A stretch of 64,000 bases of DNA from a bacterium D16-56 (GTDB lineage Bacteria > Bacillota > Clostridia > Lachnospirales > Lachnospiraceae), in the NCBI GenBank assembly GCA_003611875.1, contig RAYY01000015.1:1-64000 (forward strand), in the 5' to 3' direction. The notes beneath the pieces are model-generated. The model worked only from the letters and a program-made list of their open reading frames with translations. It was not told the DNA's origin and ran no database searches. The translations under genes were made by a program, and so were the position numbers. Of the stretch, positions 8,774 to 16,804 are shown one piece after another (within the stretch, counting starts at the first letter, position 1; each line of letters opens with the position of its first letter).

Positions 8774-9283
8774 AGGTCATAAAACCAGTGGCGGACAGAC
8801 TGCCGCCAACTGGAAATATTATACTATTAATCTGGTTTTTATTCAAGCATCTATGGACATGCGTCAGAAATTTTATCCCCTTTAATCCGCAAACAAAGGC
8901 ATGGGAAGATGGAGCAGTGCCACAATAAGACCCCAAATGAGAATACACTCCATGCGGATCTGCTGCTTGCCGGAATCACACAGCTTATAACCGTTATAGT
9001 GGCTGACAAGATCCATAAACACCAGTATATCCGCAGCCTGAAGCCCCTGATTGCCTGAAGCCGTCCATTCCATACATTTCCTTTGGCAGGTGCATCCATC
9101 TGTCTTATTGCGCTGCCATAAAATTTTATTTCCTGCATACGCCTCCCTGCCATGCTCCCCTGCCGGGATTTTTGACTATTGGCATCCTATTTAATTCATG
9201 CCTGTATGGGTTACGGTACATGGCCTATATGGCTTTCGCTATACCAAACTGCTCCGCAGCTTTTTCCTAATCGAACAATGCCA
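8774..9283. other. Intergenic region without a supported gene
   Basis: About 500 bases between pgi and the Rpn-like gene. Short reverse-strand frames at 8851-9153 and 8882-9073 have no convincing ribosome site or recognisable motif, though the latter could be a membrane-protein scrap. Around 9210-9280 the reverse strand reads EKAAEQFGIAKAI between stops, which resembles the C-terminal helix of Rpn-like proteins and may be a decayed duplicate of the neighbouring gene's end. Confidence 0.4.
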
Positions 9284-10159
9284 TCATACTTTTCCTACCC
9301 AAGACAAAATTGTTTCTGGTGGTAATTCCAAAAACTTTGCGATCTTATCAATGGGTTCCCCACCATTAAACATATTGGATGCAGTCTTCATCGCCCGCTT
9401 CAAATCGCCTTCCTCGCGGCCTTCCTCGCGGCCTTCCTCGCGGCCTTCCTTGCGGCCTTCCTCGCGGCCTTCTTCGCGGGCATCCCGCCTTTCATCCGCC
9501 AGTTTGATTGCCCACGTCATATAACTCACCTTCCATTCGTCATTGTTATTGATAGTCGTCACCTTCTTTTCCAGTGTCTGGGTATAGGGGTTTTTCGCTT
9601 CTCCTTTCATGATGTAACGCATCAGGATCTTAAACTCATCGCTGACATTTCCCTTATGCCCGTCTGCATTCACAAAAATCTTCCAGGCGTCATCCCCCAG
9701 CGGCTGATATGAACCGTCACTTAGACGATAATATTCCCCACAGCGGTAAATATACTCGCCATGGCCGAAGGGGTCAAACGTGCAGACGAAAATCACAAGG
9801 CTCTTTTTGAGATTGATGTAATCCTCCCCTTTAGCAAGGATGTTCAGATCGATGATTCCCTGATAATACCTAGATCTCCTAGGTAAGTTCCTGTTCCTCC
9901 CCGTCTGCATCTCCACGTCATAGACCGTCCGCTCCTCGTCCTCGATGTACACGTCCATCCGGATCGATTTCGCATTGAGCGTCAGAGTTACAGTCTTTTG
10001 CCTCTCCGGGTACTCGATCTTGCGGATCTTTGTCCCGAGGATGGTTTCCAGGAACGGTTTGCAGCATTCTGGATCTGCCATCACGGTTCCAAACATCATG
10101 TCATCCTGAATGGTGACTGGCTTAAACCGTTCTAAAAATATCTTTTCTTTTTCTGTCAT
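9284..10159 (-). CDS. Rpn-family PD-(D/E)XK nuclease / transposase-like protein
   Basis: 291 residues. The N-terminal two-thirds is the PD-(D/E)XK fold of recombination-promoting nucleases: DDMMFGTVMADPECCKPFLE, then RMDVYIEDEERTVYDVEMQ where D and the ExQ pair form the putative active site, and RSRYYQGIIDLNIL. Residues about 225-250 are a repeat of the tetrapeptide GREE encoded by a 12-bp minisatellite. The C-terminus (EPIDKIAKFLELPPETILSW) is a small helical domain. Relatives in enterobacteria promote RecA-independent recombination. A second gene of this kind is at 62409-63401. Confidence 0.85.
   Translation of the reverse strand: MTEKEKIFLERFKPVTIQDDMMFGTVMADPECCKPFLETILGTKIRKIEYPERQKTVTLTLNAKSIRMDVYIEDEERTVYDVEMQTGRNRNLPRRSRYYQGIIDLNILAKGEDYINLKKSLVIFVCTFDPFGHGEYIYRCGEYYRLSDGSYQPLGDDAWKIFVNADGHKGNVSDEFKILMRYIMKGEAKNPYTQTLEKKVTTINNNDEWKVSYMTWAIKLADERRDAREEGREEGRKEGREEGREEGREEGDLKRAMKTASNMFNGGEPIDKIAKFLELPPETILSWVGKV
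9409..9480. repeat. 12-bp minisatellite inside the Rpn-like gene
   Basis: Six tandem copies of CTTCCTCGCGGC (plus strand), at 9409, 9421, 9433, 9445, 9457 and 9469; the fourth has T for C and the last is degenerate. Each unit adds exactly four residues (EEGR) so copy-number change keeps the frame. Confidence 0.9.
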
Positions 10160-10329
10160 GCTTCCTCCTATTCAGGGATCCTTCCTGCTTTTATTATATA
10201 ATAAAACAGTTCAAAATTCAACACTCTGTAAAACCTCAAAAGCCTTGATTTTATGCAGGTTCAATAAATAAATCCCTTACTAATCCATGTCAGTTTTTGA
10301 AGGTACTTGCAGCAAACTTGTAACACCGA

Positions 10330-10600
10330 TTATACCTTCCAGGCAAGATCATCCATAAAGGATTTCACCAACATCAAGTAACCAGATTCCGTGATAAGGA
10401 TAAATGGGTTGTTGGGGTTGCCGCCTTTTGAGTTGCCTACGAAATTCGTAGACAACTTTTTCTGAGGTACTTTAAAGAAATCAACTCCATTGATAAAACG
10501 CCGTCTATTCTGGGTGAAATTCCGTCCTGCCATTCCTTCTGGCCTCCGGTGCATTGAACCACTCCGAACAGACATTCGAGGAATTGAAACCATACGATTC
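10330..10600 (-). pseudogene. ORF6N / phage antirepressor domain remnant
   Basis: The reverse strand reads VRSGSMHRRPEGMAGRNF, then NRRRFINGVDFFKVPQ, and later FILITESGYLMLVKSF-MDDLAWKV. These match successive blocks of ORF6N-type antirepressor proteins (RPEGTAGRNF, N..FI.G.DFF, LITESGYLMLVKSF-DDLAW). The frame stops right after AWKV, where relatives continue with VQR.LV..YF and an effector domain. The 5' end lacks the first strand. It is a scrap of a prophage or defence-related regulator lying against the end of the next MATE gene. Confidence 0.7.
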
Positions 10601-10601
10601 A

Positions 10602-11984
10602 TCATAGACTTTCCCCCTTGTGGCTTGATTGAATGAGCGTTTTGTGTTCCCATTTTCTACTTGTGAAATAGAGTAAGCCTACAATAGCAGGTAAGACTGG
10701 AGAAAGCGCCTGGCCGTAATAAATCCCGGAAAAGCCCATATTAAGTACAAAGGCCAAGAGCCAGCTCACAGGCAAACGCACAATAACCGCGTCCAGTAAA
10801 GCGTTAATCATAGCAACATTTGCCGCACCGACACCAATAGCAAAGGAGTCCAAAGTGTACATAACGGCATAAATCAAACTATTTATACTGCAACAGACAC
10901 GCAGATAGTAAACTCCATCGTTTACTACTTCCGGGGTGGTACTACCAAAAAGCAAAATCAATGGTTCAGCAAAAAACTGTACTCCAATTACGACAACGAG
11001 CGTTACAGCAACATTCATCACTAAACTGATTTTTACCACTTTACGGGCGCGTTCAATTTGTCCAGCTCCCATGCACTGCCCTGCCATCGCTGTAACTGCC
11101 TGTCCAATAGCCCAGCAGGGCATACCAGCAAAGGTGTTGATTTGCAAGCCTACATTCGATGCAGCAGATACAACAGTACCAAACTGATTGAGCATCCCTG
11201 CCACAAGCAGATAGGCCGTGTTGACTACGACCATTTGGATGGCCGTGGGCAGTCCGACTTTCACGATGGCGGCCAGCTTATCCCATTGAAGCGTAAACTT
11301 TCCGCGATTTTCCATAGAGAAAAATATTTTGTGCCGCTTCAAATAGAATAGAGAAATCACAAAGGAAATTCCTTGCGCGGTAATCGTTGCGTAAGCCGCC
11401 CCTGCCGTTCCCATTCCTAATGGGCCCATCAAGATAATGTCTAAAACGATATTGATGACGGTAGCAATTCCCACAAAATAGAGGGGAGATTCAGAATCCC
11501 CAAGCCCCTTGAGCACAGAGCAGACAGCATTATATCCAAAGACGAACACAGTTCCACAACAAATAATTTTCATATAATCGCAGGCATCTTGATATGCGTC
11601 TGCTGGAACATTTAACATCTTGAATAACGGCTGGCAGGTTGCCAGACTCACAATAGTCACAAGCAAGGAAGATACCAGCGAGAGCAAGGCCAGCATTTGA
11701 AAAGACTCCGTCTGTCCCTTTTTATCGTCTGCCCCCTTATATTGAGCAATCAACACGGCTCCGCCCATCGTCATACCAATACAAATTGAATTGATGATAT
11801 AGCACAATTTAGAAGCATTACCAATGGCCGCAAGACCCGTATCGCCTACAATTTGGCCGACTACAAGCATATCTACTACATTGTAAAATGATTGCAGTGT
11901 ATTTGCTAAAAGCAGCGGGAAAGCGAAAGCGGTCAGTTTTTTCGGCACACTTCCGGTCAACAAACTATGTTCTTCAGTCATATC
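10602..11984 (-). CDS. MATE family efflux transporter behind an attenuator-like leader
   Basis: 460 residues from ATG 11984 (MTEEHSLLTGSVPKKL), with GGAGGAAATAG immediately upstream. Twelve helices; MATE signatures include FPLLLANTLQSFYNVVDMLV and the first-loop GMTMGGAVLIAQYKGA, repeated in the second half as MPCWAIGQAVTAMAGQ-CMGAG. The family exports cationic drugs with Na+ or H+ antiport. It differs clearly in sequence from the pumps at 3069 and 36700. Unusually, about 310 bases of leader separate a consensus promoter from the start and hold three hairpins and a short ORF, the last hairpin ending at the ribosome site; regulated read-through is likely. Confidence 0.9.
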   Translation of the reverse strand, partial: DMTEEHSLLTGSVPKKLTAFAFPLLLANTLQSFYNVVDMLVVGQIVGDTGLAAIGNASKLCYIINSICIGMTMGGAVLIAQYKGADDKKGQTESFQMLALLSLVSSLLVTIVSLATCQPLFKMLNVPADAYQDACDYMKIICCGTVFVFGYNAVCSVLKGLGDSESPLYFVGIATVINIVLDIILMGPLGMGTAGAAYATITAQGISFVISLFYLKRHKIFFSMENRGKFTLQWDKLAAIVKVGLPTAIQMVVVNTAYLLVAGMLNQFGTVVSAASNVGLQINTFAGMPCWAIGQAVTAMAGQCMGAGQIERARKVVKISLVMNVAVTLVVVIGVQFFAEPLILLFGSTTPEVVNDGVYYLRVCCSINSLIYAVMYTLDSFAIGVGAANVAMINALLDAVIVRLPVSWLLAFVLNMGFSGIYYGQALSPVLPAIVGLLYFTSRKWEHKTLIQSSHKGESL

Positions 11985-12002
11985 TATTTCCTCCAAAAAG
12001 AA

Positions 12003-12030
12003 AAAGGGCACACTACATCGTGCGCCCTTT
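12003..12030 (-). terminator. Attenuator/terminator hairpin abutting the MATE ribosome site
   Basis: AAAGGGC..CAC (12003-12013) pairs with GTG..GCCCTTT (12020-12030), one mismatch. On the reverse strand it is followed by TTTTTCTTTTT and then GGAGG. A hairpin plus T-run placed just before the ribosome site is the layout of an attenuator. Confidence 0.65.
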
Positions 12031-12062
12031 GCATAGTCACTTAACAAAATAAGCATAGCAAA

Positions 12063-12092
12063 AGGCCACAAACAAAACATTGTCTGTGGCCT
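12063..12092 (-). terminator. Second hairpin in the MATE leader
   Basis: AGGCCACA (12063-12070) pairs with TGTGGCCT (12085-12092), extended by three more pairs inside, and is followed on the reverse strand by four T. It may act as a pause, terminator or anti-terminator part of the leader. Confidence 0.5.
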
Positions 12093-12175
12093 AAACAGTT
12101 AATTATCTATCGTTGATCTGATAAAAAGGGTACAAAAACCAAAGACAGTAATATCTCTGCCTTGGCCTTTCCACT

Positions 12176-12268
12176 TTATAGATCAACTTTCCGAAAAGGC
12201 TCCGCACAATGTTTCGTGGTATAAACTTGTGTGGAGCCGAAGTCAATACAAAATTTTCCGAACAACAT
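12176..12268 (-). CDS. Leader peptide candidate, 30 residues, upstream of MATE
   Basis: ATG 12268 lies behind AAGAGGTGAG and reads MLFGKFCIDFGSTQVYTTKH, CAEPFRKVDL, then TAA. It starts about 30 bases after the predicted transcription start of the MATE transcript. The ORF contains the two arms of a 12-bp stem with one mismatch (12198-12209 and 12227-12238, GGCTCC/GGAGCC at the base), so ribosome position would decide whether this stem forms. That is the arrangement of ribosome-mediated attenuation in erm, tet(M) and ABC-F leaders. No similarity to a known leader peptide is claimed. Confidence 0.55.
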   Translation of the reverse strand: MLFGKFCIDFGSTQVYTTKHCAEPFRKVDL

Positions 12269-12302
12269 CGTACTCACCTCTTGCATAGTCATATCAAAAT
12301 TT

Positions 12303-12331
12303 ATTATAATCAGTTTTCCCCTTGTTGTCAA
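12303..12331 (-). promoter_or_regulatory. Consensus sigma-A promoter of the MATE leader
   Basis: Reverse strand: -35 TTGACA (12326-12331), 17-base spacer, -10 TATAAT (12303-12308). Both hexamers and the spacing are perfect. The start of transcription would be near 12296, about 28 bases before the leader ORF. Confidence 0.8.
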
Positions 12332-12459
12332 GTCAGCAAAGCCGTCTAAAATTGCGCGGGACATAAAAACAAATAGCCGGTAGTATGAAAATTAAAGTCG
12401 TTCAAATACTAACACCTGAAGTTTTATCATGCAGATGCTTTCTTTTTTCGAACCCGGCA

Positions 12460-12581
12460 TTCATATACATGAGAAAATCCCATCTCCATCCAAGGTTCCA
12501 TTTGAAATCAAATCCTATACCACCCTCCTCTTTCTTTCCTGTCACCTTCGGCCATGCCGTGGATTCTTCCGCTATCACAAT
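12460..12581 (-). pseudogene. Glycogen branching enzyme (GlgB) fragment
   Basis: The reverse strand reads VIVIAEESTAWPKVTGK, then GFDFKWNLGW, matching the GlgB/alpha-amylase-family block MIAEESTAWP-VT...GLGF-FKWNMGW. About 40 residues are left; the frame is broken on both sides. The glutamates of AEES are the GH13 acid/base region. No other part of glgB is in the window. The flank at 12633-12683 is repeated near 32345. Confidence 0.65.
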
Positions 12582-12632
12582 AACTCTCCCTGCTCCTTCC
12601 AAACTTCCAGCCTTGCATTAAAATCCTGCAGG

Positions 12633-12683
12633 AATCACCTGGCCGGATGGAGTACTAATACAGGCTTGTCTAAATTCCGGTGA
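12633..12683. repeat. Dispersed repeat, copy 1 (inverted relative to 32345-32395)
   Basis: The reverse complement contains CACCGGAATTTAG, CAAG, CTGTA, AGT, CTCCATC and GGCC in the same order and spacing as 32350-32395. About 45 bases align with a handful of mismatches. A second short match (CTTCGCAGACGTGCAGATGG at 12749) recurs near 32311 in direct orientation. Origin is unknown; it may be a decayed element end or gene tail. Confidence 0.5.
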
Positions 12684-12828
12684 ATAAATCGCTTGATATG
12701 AATGTCATCTTTTGACTAAAGCGGCGGCCTAGCAGAGCCTGCATCTAGCTTCGCAGACGTGCAGATGGCTCCTTTAAAGGAGCATCCTTATCAGCAGGAG
12801 ATCCTCTCTATGGGCAGCCGAAAGCTTC

Positions 12829-13656
12829 TCACACCCTCCTCCGGCTGCGTCCCCACCCGCTTTCTGCCTCTGCCGCCGTTTCCGCCAGTCCCGGCAAAGA
12901 CAGGCCGCCGTCAACGACAAGGGATGCTCCTGTAATATAAGATGCCTTTTCGGAGGCAAGAAAGACCACGGCATTGCCCACATCTTCTGGAGTTCCGTAA
13001 CGCTCCAGGGGGATTCTTTCGGAAAGAAACCGAATCTTTTCCACATGGGCCGGATCTGCCAGCTTCTCCTCCTCCGGAGTAAAACGCCGGGTTGCTCCCG
13101 GGAGAATGTTATTCACCCGGATTCCGCAGGATGCCACATCCAGAGCGACAGACTGGCAGGCACGGTTAAGCGCAGCTTTGATTCCGCCATAGACCAGATC
13201 TCCCGGATGCGCACTGTTTCCCCGCACGGAGCTGATATTGATGATGCTGCCCTTTATCCCGCCTGCTGCCATATAGGCTGCTGCTTCCCTCATCAGGATT
13301 ACATAGTTGCGGAATAAGAGCCGGTACAGATAATCCATATTTTTTTCCGTCAGGTCGAAAATACTTTCCAGAATGGTCACTCCGGCATTATTAACCAGCA
13401 GGTCCAGCCCTCCCAGCTTTTCCACTGCCTGCCTGAAAAAAGCCGTTCCTGCGCCATCCTCAGAAAGCTCTGCCTCGATCCCTTCAAAGCTCCCACCCGG
13501 ATATTTTGTCCGGAGTTCTTCCAAAACCCTGTACGCATTTTCTTTTTTGCTTCGATAAGAGAATACTATATCATATCCATCCTCTGCCAGACTGTATACA
13601 ATCCCCCTTCCTATTCCGCTGCTTCCTCCTGTTACGATTGCTTTTTTTCGCTGCAT
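12829..13656 (-). CDS. SDR family NAD(P)-dependent oxidoreductase
   Basis: 275 residues from ATG 13656 (MQRKKAIVTGGSSGIGRGI), with GGAGAACAA upstream. It has the classical short-chain dehydrogenase marks: TGGSSGIG near residue 9 (dinucleotide binding), NNAG near 95, catalytic Ser in INISSVRG, Tyr/Lys in YGGIK near 167, and the C-terminal PGATRRF loop. The end (SGWGRSRRRV) is variable. It is the last gene of the ABC importer operon, 32 bases after the cupin gene, so it probably oxidises or reduces the imported compound. A 16-bp palindrome at 12768-12783 lies just beyond the stop. Confidence 0.85.
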   Translation of the reverse strand: MQRKKAIVTGGSSGIGRGIVYSLAEDGYDIVFSYRSKKENAYRVLEELRTKYPGGSFEGIEAELSEDGAGTAFFRQAVEKLGGLDLLVNNAGVTILESIFDLTEKNMDYLYRLLFRNYVILMREAAAYMAAGGIKGSIINISSVRGNSAHPGDLVYGGIKAALNRACQSVALDVASCGIRVNNILPGATRRFTPEEEKLADPAHVEKIRFLSERIPLERYGTPEDVGNAVVFLASEKASYITGASLVVDGGLSLPGLAETAAEAESGWGRSRRRV

Positions 13657-13688
13657 CGATTTGTTCTCCTTCCTGTCTGCATGTTTAA

Positions 13689-14054
13689 TCATGGTTCTGT
13701 CTGTGATGAAAACGCCAGAAACACCAGAAAATCCTTTCCCCGGTTTGCAATCGAATGCATTTCTCCTGCAGGAATATAGATCGCATCTCCGTCCCGGATT
13801 TCCCGAGTTTCCTCTCCGATCGTCATGGCGCCGCATCCGGAAATAATATAGTAGACCTCCTCATGATCACCATGGGCATGAGCTTCATAAGCCTTCCCCT
13901 CCTGAAGCATGGCATATGCGACATACAGCATTCCTTCCATGCAGCAATGCTCTTGTTTTGGGTCAAAGTCTGCCTGTCCTTTCAATAATTTATAATCAAT
14001 ACCAAAATCATGCACAATCGACGGCAATGCTTCTCTCCAATTCCTGATTACCAT
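13689..14054 (-). CDS. Small cupin-domain protein
   Basis: 121 residues. A single conserved double-stranded beta-helix: EAHAHGDHEEVYYIISGCGAM holds the HxH...E metal motif (HAH, E about residues 58-66), and IYIPAGEMHSIAN holds the second-motif His. It starts inside the end of the peptidase gene (7-base overlap), so the two are translationally coupled. Likely a metal-dependent isomerase, lyase or sensor acting on the substrate of this operon. Which one cannot be told from the fold. Confidence 0.8.
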   Translation of the reverse strand: MVIRNWREALPSIVHDFGIDYKLLKGQADFDPKQEHCCMEGMLYVAYAMLQEGKAYEAHAHGDHEEVYYIISGCGAMTIGEETREIRDGDAIYIPAGEMHSIANRGKDFLVFLAFSSQTEP

Positions 14055-15211
14055 ATTGTCCTGTCTCCTTCTCCTCTGATCACAAACTCTTCCTTCGAAA
14101 GTCCGGTCAGAATCTCATATCCGTCTTCTGTCACTAACACCTCGTCCTCGATTCTCACCCCGCCGGCCCCCGGCACATAGATCCCCGGCTCAATAGTAAT
14201 TACCATGTTCTTCTGAAGCACCATATCCGTACCTGGCACAATCGACGGCCATTCCTGGCTGTTTAAGCCTATACTATGTCCCAGATAGGGGTTAAACCAA
14301 GGCTTTAAAGGATGGTTCTCCAGCACCCTTTCTGCACATGCCATCAGCTCTGCAAAGCTCACTCCCGGACGAACGGCAGCAATACATTCCTGCTCGATTT
14401 TCCAAACCAGCTCATACATCTTTATCAGCCGTGAATCGGCTTTTTCTATGGCAAAGCTTCTGGTCCAGTCCGAGGCATAATGCTCCACCACTGCTCCGAA
14501 ATCCAGCAGCACCACATCCCCCGGCCGGATCCTTCGCTCTCCCGGCAGATTGATGGTTCTCGCTGCATTTTCGCCGGACAATACCTTCATGGTAAAGGGA
14601 ACGCCCTCTGAGCCTTTTTTTCTCATAAAATATTCCAGCTCTGCCACGATTTCCATCTCGCTTTTCCCTGGGCAGAGAATGGTTTTTGCATACTCCATGG
14701 CTTCCCTTGCAACCTGGGCTGATTTCCTCATTGCCTGCAGCTCCTCCTTGGATTTGACCAGTCTGGCCCGGCGCAGAGACGATGAAATATCCTGCCAGTG
14801 TATGGATCTCCCCCTTCTCCTCAAAGCATCTTCCAGCTGCAGATATAATTCCAGCTCCAGACGTTCCTTCTCAAACCCCAGCTCCAAACGGTGTGAACAT
14901 CCGTCCTCCCTCAAGCTGTCCAGCAGCTGCACAATGGTTTCTGCCGGCTCTCCTGCTGTCCTTGGATAGGGAATCAATATCACTTTTTCGTCGTATTCCT
15001 GTTCTTCTACCAACGGCTTCCAGTTTTCCGGAAACACAAACCAGGTCGTCTCCTTTGTCATCAAAACCACATTCAGTCCAATCTGAGCCGGTCGTCTGGC
15101 TGTTGTTGAAAAACCGATGGAATAATAAATATTATCCGGCGCCGACAGCAGCACCGGTACAGACAGCCGGCCAAACAAAGATTCATACGTTCTTTTCATC
15201 CCAATCCACAT
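14048..15211 (-). CDS. M24B family Xaa-Pro-type metallopeptidase / creatinase-like
   Basis: 387 residues. An N-terminal creatinase-like domain (to about 150) is followed by a complete pita-bread domain with all five metal ligands visible: Asp in VVLLDFGA, Asp in ASDWTRSF, His in YLGHSIGLN, Glu in ITIEPGIY and Glu in VRIEDEVLV. Members cleave Xaa-Pro peptides or, as creatinase and DMSP lyase DddP, other small C-N or C-S compounds. Being inside a taurine/nitrate-type importer operon, a small-molecule substrate is as likely as a peptide. The start at 15211 has GGGAAGGG six bases upstream; an internal Met four codons later is an alternative. Confidence 0.85.
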   Translation of the reverse strand: MWIGMKRTYESLFGRLSVPVLLSAPDNIYYSIGFSTTARRPAQIGLNVVLMTKETTWFVFPENWKPLVEEQEYDEKVILIPYPRTAGEPAETIVQLLDSLREDGCSHRLELGFEKERLELELYLQLEDALRRRGRSIHWQDISSSLRRARLVKSKEELQAMRKSAQVAREAMEYAKTILCPGKSEMEIVAELEYFMRKKGSEGVPFTMKVLSGENAARTINLPGERRIRPGDVVLLDFGAVVEHYASDWTRSFAIEKADSRLIKMYELVWKIEQECIAAVRPGVSFAELMACAERVLENHPLKPWFNPYLGHSIGLNSQEWPSIVPGTDMVLQKNMVITIEPGIYVPGAGGVRIEDEVLVTEDGYEILTGLSKEEFVIRGEGDRTIW

Positions 15212-15259
15212 TCCTTTCCCTTCCCTCAGAGACTAAGAGACAGCTCTTAACAAGACTTC

Positions 15260-16021
15260 CTACCACCACCGGATCAGGTCCGTCACCTGCTCCCGCAGCC
15301 GGACAAACTCCGGAGCGGCAATATCCCGCGGACGCGGCAGCCGATTGGCCAGCCTCTCCTTCACTGTGGTCGGCTTGTTGGTCAGAATCATAATATTTTC
15401 TCCCAGATACACCGCTTCTTCAATGTTGTGGGTAATAAAAATGACCGTGGTCCCCGTCATCTGCCACAGCCGGACCAGCTCATCCTCCAGCTTAAAGCGA
15501 AGCTCAATATCAAGCTGTCCATAGGGCTCGTCCATCAAAAGCAGCTCTGGCTCTGTGGCAAAGGCCCGTGCAATGGATACCCGCTGCAACATACTGGCCG
15601 AGAGCTGTTTGGGATAGTACTTCCGGTATTTTGTCAGGCCCACAATCTCCAGATACCGGTCTGTCAGCTCCTTCTTTTCCTTTTTCGGCGTATGGCGGAT
15701 ATCCAGCCCAAACGCCACATTCTGCTCCACCGTCAGCCAGGGCATGGTGGAATTTCCCTGAAAAATATAGGCAATGTGATCTTTTTTCGGATCTGCCGGA
15801 TGCCCGTCCAGAAGGATTTCCCCGGAAGTGACATCATAGATTTTGGTCAGGCTGTTTAAAAAAGTGGTTTTTCCGCAGCCGGTAGGCCCTACCACACAGA
15901 GTAGGTCTCCCTTTTCCACATCGAAGGAAATATCATCCAGTACCAAAAGATCTCCGAATTTCTTTGTCAAATGGTTGACCTTTACTTTAATTTGACGGTT
16001 TGACGCTTCTCCTGCTCCCAT
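15260..16021 (-). CDS. ABC importer ATPase subunit 2 (nitrate/sulfonate/taurine type)
   Basis: 253 residues from ATG 16021 (MGAGEASNRQIKVKVN), chosen because AAGGAGG is correctly spaced; an upstream GTG is too close. Walker A GPTGCGKTT is intact, Walker B LLLMDEPYGQLD is intact, and the switch His is present (FITHNIEEA). The signature motif, however, is LSASMLQR instead of LSGGxxQR. Its partner at 16037-16804 has the opposite pattern. SsuB/TauB-type subunits normally work as homodimers; these two look like a heterodimer with one degenerate site. It follows its partner by 15 bases. Confidence 0.9.
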   Translation of the reverse strand: MGAGEASNRQIKVKVNHLTKKFGDLLVLDDISFDVEKGDLLCVVGPTGCGKTTFLNSLTKIYDVTSGEILLDGHPADPKKDHIAYIFQGNSTMPWLTVEQNVAFGLDIRHTPKKEKKELTDRYLEIVGLTKYRKYYPKQLSASMLQRVSIARAFATEPELLLMDEPYGQLDIELRFKLEDELVRLWQMTGTTVIFITHNIEEAVYLGENIMILTNKPTTVKERLANRLPRPRDIAAPEFVRLREQVTDLIRWW

Positions 16022-16036
16022 TTTCGGCACACCTCC

Positions 16037-16804
16037 TTACAATGTTTTATCCACAATATCCGTAATTTCCTTCCGCAGGGCCAAAAATTCCGGGGCAGTA
16101 TATTTGCGGGGACGAGGCAGATCGATCACATATTCCTTTTTCACTGTGGCAGGACAGTTGGAGAGGACAATGATCCGGTCTGCCAGATAGATGGCTTCCT
16201 CAATGTTATTGGTAACAAAGATAACCGTCCTTTTCTCTGACTGCCAGATCCGCTGCAGCTCCTCCTGCATCAGATAGCGTGTCTGGGCATCCAATGCCCC
16301 AAACGGTTCGTCCATCAGCATGACCTTTGGTTCAATGCAGTAAGCGCGTGCGATTCCCACCCGCTGCCGCATGCCTCCTGAAAGCTTAACCGGAAATGTA
16401 TTTTCAAACCCCTGAAGTCCCACCAGGTCGATATACTTTTGAGCCTGTTCCCGGCGTTCCTGCTTTGGTACACCTGCCATTTTCAAGCCATATTCCACAT
16501 TGCCCATAACCGTCAGCCAGGGAAACAGGGTAATATTCTGAAACACCACGCCACGCTCCGGTCCCGGCTCAGTGACCAATTCCCCTCCGACCAGAATATT
16601 TCCTTCATCCGGCAGCTCAAAGCCAGCAATCAAGTTGATAATTGTCGTCTTCCCGCACTGGCCCGGCCCGAACAGACAAATAAACTCATTTTCCTGTGCC
16701 TCCAGGTTAAAATCCCGGATAACCTGATGAGTCCCTTCCGGAACCTGAAAGCTTTTATTGACCCTTTTGCATGATATCAGCTGTCGCTTTTGTTCCATCG
16801 GCAT
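16037..16804 (-). CDS. ABC importer ATPase subunit 1 (nitrate/sulfonate/taurine type)
   Basis: 255 residues. The signature LSGGMRQRVGIARAY and Walker B VMLMDEPFGALD are canonical. Two conserved positions are altered: Walker A reads GPGQCGKTT, with Gln where GxxGxGKT requires Gly, and the switch His is replaced by Asn (FVTNNIEEA; codon AAT confirmed on the reverse strand). The gene overlaps the preceding permease by 28 bases. AAAGGTGG lies ten bases before ATG 16804. It should pair with the next ATPase to energise the two permeases. Confidence 0.9.
   Translation of the reverse strand: MPMEQKRQLISCKRVNKSFQVPEGTHQVIRDFNLEAQENEFICLFGPGQCGKTTIINLIAGFELPDEGNILVGGELVTEPGPERGVVFQNITLFPWLTVMGNVEYGLKMAGVPKQERREQAQKYIDLVGLQGFENTFPVKLSGGMRQRVGIARAYCIEPKVMLMDEPFGALDAQTRYLMQEELQRIWQSEKRTVIFVTNNIEEAIYLADRIIVLSNCPATVKKEYVIDLPRPRKYTAPEFLALRKEITDIVDKTL

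Noticed and set aside
8851-9153. 100-residue reverse-strand frame
   Set aside because: No start signal and no recognisable motif; competing frames of similar quality overlap it.
9409-9480. Possible CRISPR-like array
   Set aside because: The 12-bp units are tandem without spacers and code for EEGR in frame; it is a coding minisatellite.
14782-15393. 203-residue plus-strand frame
   Set aside because: Antisense of the M24 peptidase and ATPase genes; rich in Pro and Ser as expected of a shadow.
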